In this document: in pieces, positions 1 through 4,923 of the stretch
How positions within the stretch are numbered: the stretch's first letter is position 1
Layout of the letters: every line of letters starts with the position of its first letter
Assembly: GCA_028716125.1 (NCBI GenBank)
Contig: JAQUQK010000053.1
Location: 1 to 10,326, forward strand
Length of the DNA stretch: 10,326 nt
Source: Thermoplasmatota archaeon
GTDB lineage: Archaea > Thermoplasmatota > JAQUQK01
Reading direction: 5' to 3'
Program-made: the position numbers and the translations under genes
Notes under the pieces: generated by a model
Told to the model about the DNA's origin: nothing
The model's input: the letters and a program-made list of their open reading frames with translations, nothing else
Database searches by the model: none

Positions 1-149
1 GCGTTGGGCTTCTCTAAAAGTTCCTTAAACGTATAGTCGAAGTACGTGAGGCGCTTGTGCGGCTTGCCTTTCGATCCGAAATGCCGGACGTAGATTCCGC
101 CGCGTTTCGCGTCCACGAACTCAACCGTTTTGTCGCCATCGTCGGTCAT
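1..149 (-). CDS. Hypothetical protein, C-terminus cut by the window edge
   Basis: The minus strand is open from an ATG at 149 to the window edge, giving 49 codons with no stop. The visible peptide begins MTDDGDKTVEFVDAKRGG and is rich in aromatic and charged residues, as a real protein would be. The ATG overlaps the stop of the cysteine-rich gene before it (ATGA, 146-149), which suggests coupled translation. A GGAG sits almost against the ATG, too close for a good ribosome binding site, so re-initiation after the preceding gene is more likely. I do not recognise the family. A competing frame starting 10 nt downstream gives a Ser/Thr/Arg-rich peptide and looks like a shadow. Confidence 0.55.
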   Translation of the reverse strand, partial: MTDDGDKTVEFVDAKRGGIYVRHFGSKGKPHKRLTYFDYTFKELLEKPN

Positions 150-349
150 TCTCCTTTCGTCGATTCGGAAAGCCCACCGTTCGGTGAATGTAATCTGCAT
201 CGGTAGCATCGCCCCGTCCCTCCATGCCAACAATGGCAGACGGGGCACTCCGACAAAGGTGGCACCACCGAACAATCAGGTGGACACGTATTATTAACAG
301 CGTGGCGAGCGTTGTTCGTGGCGTCGCGCCTGTGTGTCGTGCTGTTCAT
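146..349 (-). CDS. Small cysteine-rich, probable zinc-binding protein (67 aa)
   Basis: This 67-residue protein has seven cysteines: C22, C26, C35, C38, C40, C48 and C51. The pairs CPVC (35-38) and CYRC (48-51) are spaced like the two halves of a zinc ribbon. No other domain is visible. I chose the ATG at 349 because a GAAGGG ribosome binding site lies 9 nt upstream. A TTG at 358 would extend the frame by three residues, but that site would then touch the start codon. Its stop overlaps the next start as ATGA. Zinc binding is inferred from the cysteine spacing; the function (nucleic-acid or protein contact) is unknown. The gene contains the imperfect hairpin at 211-246. Confidence 0.6.
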   Translation of the reverse strand: MNSTTHRRDATNNARHAVNNTCPPDCSVVPPLSECPVCHCWHGGTGRCYRCRLHSPNGGLSESTKGE

Positions 350-379
350 GTCCGGCAACCCTTCACGTTGGCCTGTACG

Positions 380-694
380 TCACTCATCGCGTTTGTTCCC
401 AGCTTCGGATGTCTGCTTTTCCAGCCAGGCCTGTTGTTCCGGCTTCAGCTTGGCTGGGTCAAACCCTGCGTACAGCTTCCGCAGCGCGACCAGCCCGCGC
501 TTGGTGGCCTTCTCGATTGCTATCGCATCGCGGGCGGAGCGTACAGCCGTAGTCGCCGCCTCGTCCACTATCCTGCGCAGCAGGTCTCGTACTCCGGTTT
601 CGCGGAATCGTGCGTCATAGCTGAACGGTTCCGCGATGCGTTGCCGCACGAGATTAGCCACCCGTTCCTCTGCGACCTCTACCGTATTTTGCAT
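380..694 (-). CDS. Hypothetical helical protein (104 aa)
   Basis: The protein starts MQNTVEVAEERVANLVRQRI and appears largely alpha-helical, with many Ala, Glu and Arg and no cysteine. A second part (about residues 75-104) includes KLYAGFDPAKLKPEQQAW and ends in a charged tail. I set the start at ATG 694, which is preceded by GGAAAGG at 5 nt. A GTG at 712 is in frame, but the ribosome binding site would then lie inside the gene. I see no recognised domain. It lies 30 nt before the cysteine-rich gene at 349 and follows the DUF1376-type replication gene, so it belongs to the same early or replication operon. Confidence 0.65.
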   Translation of the reverse strand: MQNTVEVAEERVANLVRQRIAEPFSYDARFRETGVRDLLRRIVDEAATTAVRSARDAIAIEKATKRGLVALRKLYAGFDPAKLKPEQQAWLEKQTSEAGNKRDE

Positions 695-774
695 ATCTTC
701 CTTTCCCAGCACTGGCCGGCCAAAAGGCCAACCATGCGTTTGAAGCGACGTCTAAAGCGGATGCTCCACGACAT
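679..774 (-). CDS. Possible small basic protein (31 aa)
   Basis: A 31-codon frame starts at ATG 774, with AAAGG 7 nt upstream, and ends in TAG at 679-681, overlapping the next start by 16 nt. The peptide begins MSWSIRFRRRFKRMVGLLAG, with a basic N-terminus and a short hydrophobic stretch. It fills the gap between the DUF1376-type gene and the 104-residue gene. The position, ribosome binding site and overlap suit a real phage micro-gene, but at this length chance cannot be excluded. No function is assigned. Confidence 0.35.
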   Translation of the reverse strand: MSWSIRFRRRFKRMVGLLAGQCWERKICKIR

Positions 775-797
775 TGCCGCACCTTTATATCCAACTC

Positions 798-1709
798 CTA
801 GCTTATTCGCGGGTCAACATGTCCCCGCGAGCGTATTACAGTCTGCACCTTCGCAGGTTCAACACATCTTGCCCAATGCTTCGCAAGAGCATGTGCTGTT
901 AGCCGCGTGTCTTCCGGAAACTGCGTCCGGTAGTTTTCCGCACGGCGAGCGATTTCTTCCGACGTCACGTCCGGCGTTACGTCTCGGACATCCCGCAGCG
1001 CCTTTGCGATGCTGGACCAGCCTGGCTTGGTAATCTGGGATAAGTCTCCGCTAGGCGCGTCCAACAAGCCCATCGCGTCCATGAGCGGAGCGCGTAAGCG
1101 CCGCAGCTTCATCCGCGGTTCTTTGGGTGTAGAGACTTCGTCTGGTAATATCTTTTCATGCAATGCATCATGCAATGCATCATGCAATGCATAAGGATAC
1201 GCCTCTTTATCTTTCTCTTTATCTTTATCTTCTTTTTTTGTCTGATTCTTTTCCGACTGCCAGCGTCGCTTACCGGCACAGGATCGACGTCCATGTTTCT
1301 GGACTTGATCTTGCCAGATGGAAAGCAATACACCGTTTGCCCGTTTGCCTTCACCGCATTCGGGGAATTTTGACAACACTCGGGGAAATGTTTTTACGTC
1401 GAATCCTACAACCTGTGACAACAGGTCCAAATCAGCAGGAAGATAACCGCGCCCTTGCCATTGCCAATCCAGCAATTCCCGGTAAGCGCCTTTCTCGGCT
1501 AGGGTCATGCACTTGACGGACAACGACCCTATCCATCGGTTTGGAAACCAGGGGAACCAATGCAGCGAATCGCTCACTTCTGCTTCCGATCTCGATAAGC
1601 CGGGCGCAACGTCGATTTGTGGTACGGGACTTGCGAGTTGCTCGCAGGAGTTGACCACCGTTGCGCCCAGCTTATCGTTGTCGGATTGTGTTTGCGTCCC
1701 TGTTTGCAT
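798..1709 (-). CDS. DUF1376-type phage replication-associated protein
   Basis: This 303-residue protein carries a DUF1376 (YdaU-like) N-terminal domain at about residues 50-150. The signature is WFPWFPNRWIGS, then MTLAEKGAYRELLDWQW (68-84) and GYLPADLDLLSQVVG (88-102). The domain is common in phage replication regions, often beside helicase-loader functions; its biochemistry is poorly defined. A charged low-complexity linker (158-186) contains KKEDKDKEKDKE and three ALHD-type repeats encoded by a 12-bp tandem repeat. The C-terminal part (about 230-290) ends in RLTAHALAKHWARCVEP, which resembles the tail of phage replication initiators. ATG 1709 is the only upstream in-frame ATG, but GGAG lies 13 nt away, so the start is uncertain. 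A GTG near residue 46, close to the domain start, is an alternative. Confidence 0.75.
   Translation of the reverse strand: MQTGTQTQSDNDKLGATVVNSCEQLASPVPQIDVAPGLSRSEAEVSDSLHWFPWFPNRWIGSLSVKCMTLAEKGAYRELLDWQWQGRGYLPADLDLLSQVVGFDVKTFPRVLSKFPECGEGKRANGVLLSIWQDQVQKHGRRSCAGKRRWQSEKNQTKKEDKDKEKDKEAYPYALHDALHDALHEKILPDEVSTPKEPRMKLRRLRAPLMDAMGLLDAPSGDLSQITKPGWSSIAKALRDVRDVTPDVTSEEIARRAENYRTQFPEDTRLTAHALAKHWARCVEPAKVQTVIRSRGHVDPRIS
1157..1192. repeat. 12-bp tandem repeat, three perfect copies
   Basis: The unit catgcaatgcat occurs three times without change at 1157-1168, 1169-1180 and 1181-1192. Twelve bases is four codons, so copy-number change would keep the frame. It encodes ALHD-type repeats in the linker of the DUF1376-type protein. 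Each unit contains the near-palindrome atgca-a-tgcat, so the array could also fold or bind a protein. Replication slippage is the simplest origin. Confidence 0.9.
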
Positions 1710-1781
1710 GTCGGAAAATCGACTCCGTTTAGTTCATGCTGCCGTCAATAAAGCATAATTGGGGTAGCAGGTCTATAATAT

Positions 1782-2078
1782 TTAATAATTTTTTACGAAG
1801 AAAAAGCGGCACGGGCTGGTGGAGTGAGCGGAGCCGGTCGGCGCTTGGATGCGCCCGTCGAGATTCTTAGCGTTGGATCGTTCCCGCTTGGTGCGGATAT
1901 TTTCCGCATATGCGTTTAGCGCTATGATTAACTCGCTCTCGGTCCATCCGGGATCAACCCCATGCGGGGGGAACTGCCCGCTAAGCCACGCTACAAGTGA
2001 ATCGGCTTCCTGTTGATCCGGCTCAAACCCAAACAACACACGCCAATGGTCGGGCCACCGGATTACGTTTAACGTCAT
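1782..2078 (-). CDS. Hypothetical protein (98 aa)
   Basis: The protein begins MTLNVIRWPDHWRVLFGF and contains HGVDPGWTESELIIALNAY followed by a basic tail, with an unusual aromatic end CRFFFVKNY. I chose ATG 2078 because GGAGG lies about 10 nt upstream. The in-frame GTG at 2087 touches that site. No family is recognised. It lies between the 86-residue gene and the DUF1376-type gene. The 72-nt gap after its stop (1710-1781) is AT-rich, but I find no convincing promoter or terminator there. Confidence 0.6.
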   Translation of the reverse strand: MTLNVIRWPDHWRVLFGFEPDQQEADSLVAWLSGQFPPHGVDPGWTESELIIALNAYAENIRTKRERSNAKNLDGRIQAPTGSAHSTSPCRFFFVKNY

Positions 2079-2159
2079 TACAGCCACCCCTCCCTTTCCG
2101 CCGCCGCTTGACCGATTTTGCCTCTAATATCGAGTTATCAGGTCAAAAGATACTGTTAA

Positions 2160-2420
2160 TCAATGGTTCGGTGTAAGCTCCGCAATATGCTCGTCGCCGC
2201 CAGCCCACGCCACCGCCTGCTCGCGTGTAAAAAATAGCGGGATGAAACCGTGCGGCCCTTCCTTCGGAGCGTGTACCGGAATCCCAAGCGGCCCCTTCAT
2301 GCTCTTCTCGAAAGTATGCGCCAGCATCACCGCCCAAAGCGGGTATTCAGACACCGAACAACAGGTTGGAACACTACGGCCCACAGATTGTCGCTTGTCC
2401 TTGCTACTTGCTCGCTTCAT
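2160..2420 (-). CDS. Hypothetical protein (86 aa)
   Basis: The start at ATG 2420 is fixed by a strong ribosome binding site, AAGGAGG, 5 nt upstream. The start overlaps the end of the preceding 82-residue gene by 17 nt. The N-terminal 15 residues are basic (MKRASSKDKRQ). The rest has PLWAVMLAHTFEKS, GPHGFIPLFFTREQAVAWA and a C-terminus ELTPNH. The segment FFTREQAVAWAGG looks like an amphipathic helix. I do not recognise the family and infer only that it belongs to the phage early operon. Confidence 0.65.
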   Translation of the reverse strand: MKRASSKDKRQSVGRSVPTCCSVSEYPLWAVMLAHTFEKSMKGPLGIPVHAPKEGPHGFIPLFFTREQAVAWAGGDEHIAELTPNH

Positions 2421-2652
2421 TGGTTCCTCCTTGGCCCGTGGGCCGATGTTCAACCTTTGGGTTCGGCGTACTGACCTTGAGCCACCCTTTCGGCTGTTCG
2501 GTGCAGACGCAATCCTTTCCGTATGCCTTCTCGACAAAGCGGTTCATGGCGTCCATAGCGGACAGCGCCAGCGGCATCCGAAAGTACGCCACGTCACCGG
2601 ACGGCTTGCCGACTGCGGAGCATGGTTCCAGTTTCAGCGTCACGCTACCCAC
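2404..2652 (-). CDS. Hypothetical protein with GTG start (82 aa)
   Basis: The start is a GTG at 2652, preceded by the full Shine-Dalgarno sequence AAGGAGGT with the optimal gap of about 6 nt. The product includes MPLALSAMDAMNRFVEKAYG and KDCVCTEQPKGWLKV, and resembles no family I know. Its ribosome binding site is also the left boundary of the AT-rich element at 2658-4240. Before insertion this gene would have started 12 nt after the stop of the zinc-ribbon gene at 4240-4599. Its codon and base use match the phage flank, not the element. Confidence 0.65.
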   Translation of the reverse strand: MGSVTLKLEPCSAVGKPSGDVAYFRMPLALSAMDAMNRFVEKAYGKDCVCTEQPKGWLKVSTPNPKVEHRPTGQGGTNEASK

Positions 2653-2657
2653 GATCC

Positions 2658-2665
2658 ACCTCCTT
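2658..2665 (-). repeat. Direct repeat at left junction of the element (Shine-Dalgarno of the 2652 gene)
   Basis: The plus-strand sequence acctcctt reads AAGGAGGT on the coding strand and serves as the ribosome binding site of the GTG-start gene at 2652. The same eight bases occur at 4233-4240. The recombinase stop codon ends only one base away (2667-2669), so the composition break coincides with this site. Because Shine-Dalgarno sequences are common, part of the match could be coincidence. Confidence 0.6.
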
Positions 2666-2666
2666 T

Positions 2667-3284
2667 TTAAATTCCATTAGATTCGTTAGTCTCATTTTCA
2701 ACCGTATTTTTCTTCTTTCTACCGCCACGCCTTCCATAAAAACGAGCGGAATAGCATGTGAGAATTTTCATAATATCCTCTGCTAATTCTTCTTCATATT
2801 TCTTTTCTTTTGTCTCAACAACTTCAACCATGATTTCCAAATTTTTGAAAATAGCATCCAGATATTCATAGCCGAATCGGGCGAGCCTGTCTTTATATTC
2901 AATCAGTATTCGCTCAACCTTTCCTTCAAAGCATAACTTGATTAATTTATGCAATCCTTTCCGCTTTTCATTTATTCCACTGGCAATTTCATCAATCAGA
3001 ATAAACTTGTATCCTTTGTTCTCTGCAAACTTTCTCAACCTGTCTTTTTGCCGTTCAAGATTTTCTTTCTGTTTGGCGGTAGAACATCTTGCATAAATCA
3101 CAGTCAACTTTTCTTGCTTCTCTTTCTCAACTCCCATATAAGCATCTAAATCATCTTGACGAAAACGCCTATGTTCTCCAGTAGTCTTGAAAGATTTTAC
3201 CTTGCCGTTGTTGGCAAGCGTCTTGAGCGTGTTGATTGACACTCCAAGATATTTGCTTGCTTCGGTAATTTTATAGATTTTCAT
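2667..3284 (-). CDS. tnpA: IS607-family serine recombinase (transposase TnpA)
   Basis: This 205-residue protein has the two-domain layout of IS607 TnpA. An N-terminal MerR-type helix-turn-helix (about 3-50: YKITEASKYLGVS, GEHRRFRQDDLDAYM) should bind DNA. The serine-resolvase catalytic domain (about 60-190) has the nucleophile Ser68 in YARCSTAKQ, then LERQKDRL, ASGINEKRKG, YKDRLARFG (130-138) and ARFYGRRG (180-187). All expected catalytic-region motifs are present, so it looks active. The enzyme joins DNA through a covalent phosphoserine link and would cut and rejoin element ends at a short core. I chose ATG 3284 over an in-frame TTG at 3290. The start overlaps the end of the PAPS-reductase-family gene by 14 nt. 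No tnpB is nearby. Confidence 0.9.
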   Translation of the reverse strand: MKIYKITEASKYLGVSINTLKTLANNGKVKSFKTTGEHRRFRQDDLDAYMGVEKEKQEKLTVIYARCSTAKQKENLERQKDRLRKFAENKGYKFILIDEIASGINEKRKGLHKLIKLCFEGKVERILIEYKDRLARFGYEYLDAIFKNLEIMVEVVETKEKKYEEELAEDIMKILTCYSARFYGRRGGRKKKNTVENETNESNGI

Positions 3285-3990
3285 TAGCAAACTTCTCGCT
3301 TAAATCTTTAACAGAATAATCACTTCTAAACTTTCTGAATGATTTTTTATCCATGTCTTCCAACTCTTCCCATAGTACCGGAAAGTCGTTGAATAAAACA
3401 CGCAATTCCCCAATGCGAGACAATGGACAGCACCAACAAGAAACACGATGAAACTTTTCATACAAGCCACCCCAGTCTAAACCCATCGAATAGCAGTAAT
3501 CCAACGCCTGTTTCTCTGTTATCTGCCAATCAACAAGCGGGTATTTTATGTTTCTGCCTTTGTTGTTTGAAGTTCTTTCTTTTTCATCGAATGCAATGCC
3601 GTGAAATTCAACGATGTCATTCGGAATACAATTGACTCCGCCTCTTTTTCGTGGATTGTACGTCATTGAAACAAGAGTCTTACGGAAGATTTGTCGCTTC
3701 AATGCAGTACACCACCTATTTCTAAAATCTGGGAAACCATAACCCTTCTCGCCTTTTCTTTTGCCCTTTATTTTTATATGCTCACCAAACCAGTAATCAA
3801 AATCAATTTTCACCACCTCAATCCTCAATGGCTCAATCATAGCTTGAATTTTTTTTATGTGTTCATACATCTGTGGAAACTCTTTTGTAGTATCGACACA
3901 AATAACCCTATCAACTGGAATTCCCTTTTCCAGCATCATCAACAGCATTGCCGTTGAATCTTTTCCACCGCTAAAACTTACTATGTTCAT
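3271..3990 (-). CDS. PAPS-reductase-family protein (adenine nucleotide alpha hydrolase-like)
   Basis: The 239-residue protein carries the ATP-pyrophosphatase P-loop SGGKDS (7-12), then CVDTTKEFPQMYEHI (31-45), RWCTALKRQ with C94 (92-100), GIAFDEKER (131-139), PLVDW (151-155) and a cysteine cluster SCWCCPLSR (C185, C187, C188). This order matches PAPS-reductase-type enzymes. The wider superfamily includes sulfate-assimilation reductases and the DNA phosphorothioation protein DndC. C94 with the distal cysteines could hold a metal or iron-sulfur cluster; that is inference. It lacks a thioredoxin-like extension. The start ATG 3990 lies inside the end of the 55-residue gene, with GGAG about 10 nt upstream, and its end overlaps the recombinase start. 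The substrate is unknown; sulfur modification of nucleic acid is only one possibility. Confidence 0.85.
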   Translation of the reverse strand: MNIVSFSGGKDSTAMLLMMLEKGIPVDRVICVDTTKEFPQMYEHIKKIQAMIEPLRIEVVKIDFDYWFGEHIKIKGKRKGEKGYGFPDFRNRWCTALKRQIFRKTLVSMTYNPRKRGGVNCIPNDIVEFHGIAFDEKERTSNNKGRNIKYPLVDWQITEKQALDYCYSMGLDWGGLYEKFHRVSCWCCPLSRIGELRVLFNDFPVLWEELEDMDKKSFRKFRSDYSVKDLSEKFANENL

Positions 3991-4138
3991 TGTCTTTCAA
4001 CTCCTTAACTAACTTCTCGTTTGCGTCCACAATCTTCTGCATATCCTCAACGGATATTTCATTTTCCAAAGGCGCGAAGAAATAAACCTTCTCGTCCTCT
4101 GTCTCGTAATACTCTTTTGTAACTTTGATTACTTTCAT
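3971..4138 (-). CDS. Small acidic protein encoded by the element (55 aa)
   Basis: A 55-codon frame starts at ATG 4138 with AGGAG 6 nt upstream. It ends at 3971-3973, overlapping the start of the PAPS-reductase-family gene by 20 nt. The product begins MKVIKVTKEYYETEDEKVYF and its C-terminal half (about 28-50) looks like a Glu/Lys-rich helix. It has no cysteine and no membrane segment. It is the first gene of the element's three-gene set, and its AT-rich codons match the other two. No family is recognised; a partner or regulator of the downstream enzyme is a guess based only on the coupling. Confidence 0.7.
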   Translation of the reverse strand: MKVIKVTKEYYETEDEKVYFFAPLENEISVEDMQKIVDANEKLVKELKDNEHSKF

Positions 4139-4167
4139 CTTTCACTCCTATATTATACTACATTTCT

Positions 4168-4192
4168 GGTTAAAAAGTAAGTGATTTTAACC
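4168..4192. repeat. 8-bp perfect inverted repeat inside the element's right end
   Basis: The arms ggttaaaa (4168-4175) and ttttaacc (4185-4192) are perfectly complementary across a 9-nt spacer. The dyad lies about 40 nt inside the right junction and about 30 nt upstream of the 55-residue gene. It could be an operator for the element's genes or a recombinase-binding site near the end. No T-run follows on either strand that would make it a terminator. A related string without the dyad lies near the left end (2693-2712). Confidence 0.6.
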
Positions 4193-4232
4193 GATTTCTT
4201 TTGATTTTGTTGGATTTTCATAAGCAGTTATA

Positions 4233-4240
4233 ACCTCCTT
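4233..4240 (-). repeat. Direct repeat at right junction of the element
   Basis: The plus-strand bases acctcctt match 2658-2665 exactly. On the coding strand the repeat begins at the last base of the TGA stop of the zinc-ribbon gene (4240-4242). Here it forms a Shine-Dalgarno sequence with no convincing gene behind it: an ATG 12 nt on opens only a 22-codon frame in AT-rich DNA. That orphaned site supports the view that it once served the gene now at 2652. Confidence 0.6.
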
Positions 4241-4599
4241 CAGAATGCCCAACAACCGCATGGAGGGCGACTCGCTACCGCTCGCGCCTGATGCGGAGCG
4301 TTCGACGTATGCAATACGTACCACGTTTTGTTACCGTTTTCCTTGATCCATTCGTCGGACGGTATGCAGCCGCCGTTGATGTGCGGGCTAGCCGCGTTGC
4401 CGATAGCCTTCCCACACTTGCGGCATTCTGCAAAGTCTGGCCCGATTATCCCGCCTCGGACGTTCATGCGCTCGCCACAGCAGTATGGCTGGCCATCATC
4501 GCCGCGAAGCTCTATACCCTCGCGTTGGCAGAGATCGGTGACGTCGAACAATGAAATGCAGGGGACAGTTGCCCCGCCGTCGCTTGTATCGTTATTCAT
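4240..4599 (-). CDS. Zinc-ribbon protein (119 aa)
   Basis: A central zinc-ribbon pattern runs from PYCCGERMNVRGG (C40, C41) to AECRKCGKAIG (C59, C62). Four more cysteines are spread through the protein (C14, C24, C78 and the C-terminal CGC). Small ribbons of this sort, such as Lar-like proteins, are frequent in phage early regions, but I cannot match a named family. The start ATG 4599 has AAAGGA just upstream and overlaps the preceding gene by 8 nt. Its stop lies at the right junction of the AT-rich element. Without the element, the GTG-start gene now at 2652 would follow 12 nt after this stop. Confidence 0.7.
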   Translation of the reverse strand: MNNDTSDGGATVPCISLFDVTDLCQREGIELRGDDGQPYCCGERMNVRGGIIGPDFAECRKCGKAIGNAASPHINGGCIPSDEWIKENGNKTWYVLHTSNAPHQARAVASRPPCGCWAF

Positions 4600-4885
4600 C
4601 GGTTCCTTTCCTGGGCAACTGCCCCTGATTTTTGGCGCTGGCGGTATACGGCTCCGGCTGCGTGATGTTGCCCGGATACACGCCTTCGCGGACGGGCGGG
4701 AGGTTGTTTGTGTCGATCCACCGTTTCACCAGGTCGGCCGCCGGAGCCGCGTCGTGCGTGGCCCCCAGCGTGATCCGTGATTCCCTTGCTTTGTCCATGT
4801 TCGCGGATCGCTTGCCGCACCTGCCGCAAACGGTCGTTGGCACGCTCAAATCTCGGCCGCATTCCGGACAGTGTTTCTCGCTCAT
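4592..4885 (-). CDS. Zinc-ribbon protein with disordered C-terminal part (97 aa)
   Basis: An N-terminal double CxxC ribbon is clear: HCPECGRDL (C6, C9) and CGRCGKRS (C20, C23). The rest includes AADLVKRWIDTNNLPPVREG and a Pro/Gln-rich tail that looks unstructured. I placed the start at ATG 4885, with AAAGG 9 nt upstream. An in-frame upstream codon at 4918 would add 11 residues with no better site. The stop overlaps the next start by 8 nt. It follows the Erf-type gene after a 38-nt gap, so a role near recombination or replication is possible but not shown. Confidence 0.7.
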   Translation of the reverse strand: MSEKHCPECGRDLSVPTTVCGRCGKRSANMDKARESRITLGATHDAAPAADLVKRWIDTNNLPPVREGVYPGNITQPEPYTASAKNQGQLPRKGTDE

Positions 4886-4923
4886 ATTGCTCAGCCTTTC
4901 ACGCAGACGCAACAGCACAACGC

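Larger units (their letters stand above)
2658..4240 (-). mobile_element. IS607-like element with PAPS-reductase-family cargo and no tnpB
   Basis: A block of about 1.58 kb differs sharply in composition from its surroundings: 15/60 and 16/60 G+C in two hand-counted lines inside, against 35/60 and 37/60 in lines outside. It holds three overlapping minus-strand genes: a 55-residue protein, a PAPS-reductase-family protein and an IS607-type serine recombinase. The sequence acctcctt occurs at 2658-2665 and 4233-4240, at the two composition breaks. Joining the flanks there gives a normal gene junction. IS607-family transposition is known to lack inverted terminal repeats and long target duplications and to use a short GG-type core, which this site contains twice. 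Canonical members carry tnpA followed by tnpB; here tnpB is absent and other genes precede the recombinase. Exact ends are inferred. Confidence 0.7.

Noticed and set aside
224..1033. Long plus-strand frame of 269 codons
   Set aside because: It runs antisense to several genes with good starts and domain signatures, and its product is Ser/Arg/Pro/Leu-rich with no recognisable motif. It is a shadow of GC-rich coding DNA.
1710..1781. AT-rich gap with TATTAT, as a promoter for the DUF1376-type gene
   Set aside because: No acceptable -35 lies at 16-18 nt, and the A/T-rich run alone is weak evidence.
2667..3284. The serine recombinase as the phage's own integrase or a resolvase/invertase
   Set aside because: The MerR-type N-terminal domain and ARFYG ending are of IS607 type, the AT-rich composition differs from the phage genes, and no invertible segment is seen.
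4152..4157. TATAAT on the minus strand just before the 55-residue gene, as a promoter for the element
   Set aside because: Transcription would start about 7 nt on, at or past the AGGAG ribosome binding site, and no good -35 lies 17 nt upstream. The match is likely a by-product of AT-rich sequence.
4153..4221. A 22-codon minus-strand frame (starting MKIQQNQKKSVK) behind the AAGGAGG at the right junction of the element
   Set aside because: The gap to the ATG is 12 nt, the frame is very short and lies in AT-rich DNA where such frames arise often. It is better read as element-end sequence next to an orphaned ribosome binding site.
4596..4862. Alternative minus-strand frame of 88 codons over the zinc-ribbon gene at 4592-4885
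   Set aside because: It is Arg/Gln-rich and without motifs, while the chosen frame has two clear CxxC pairs and a coupled stop.
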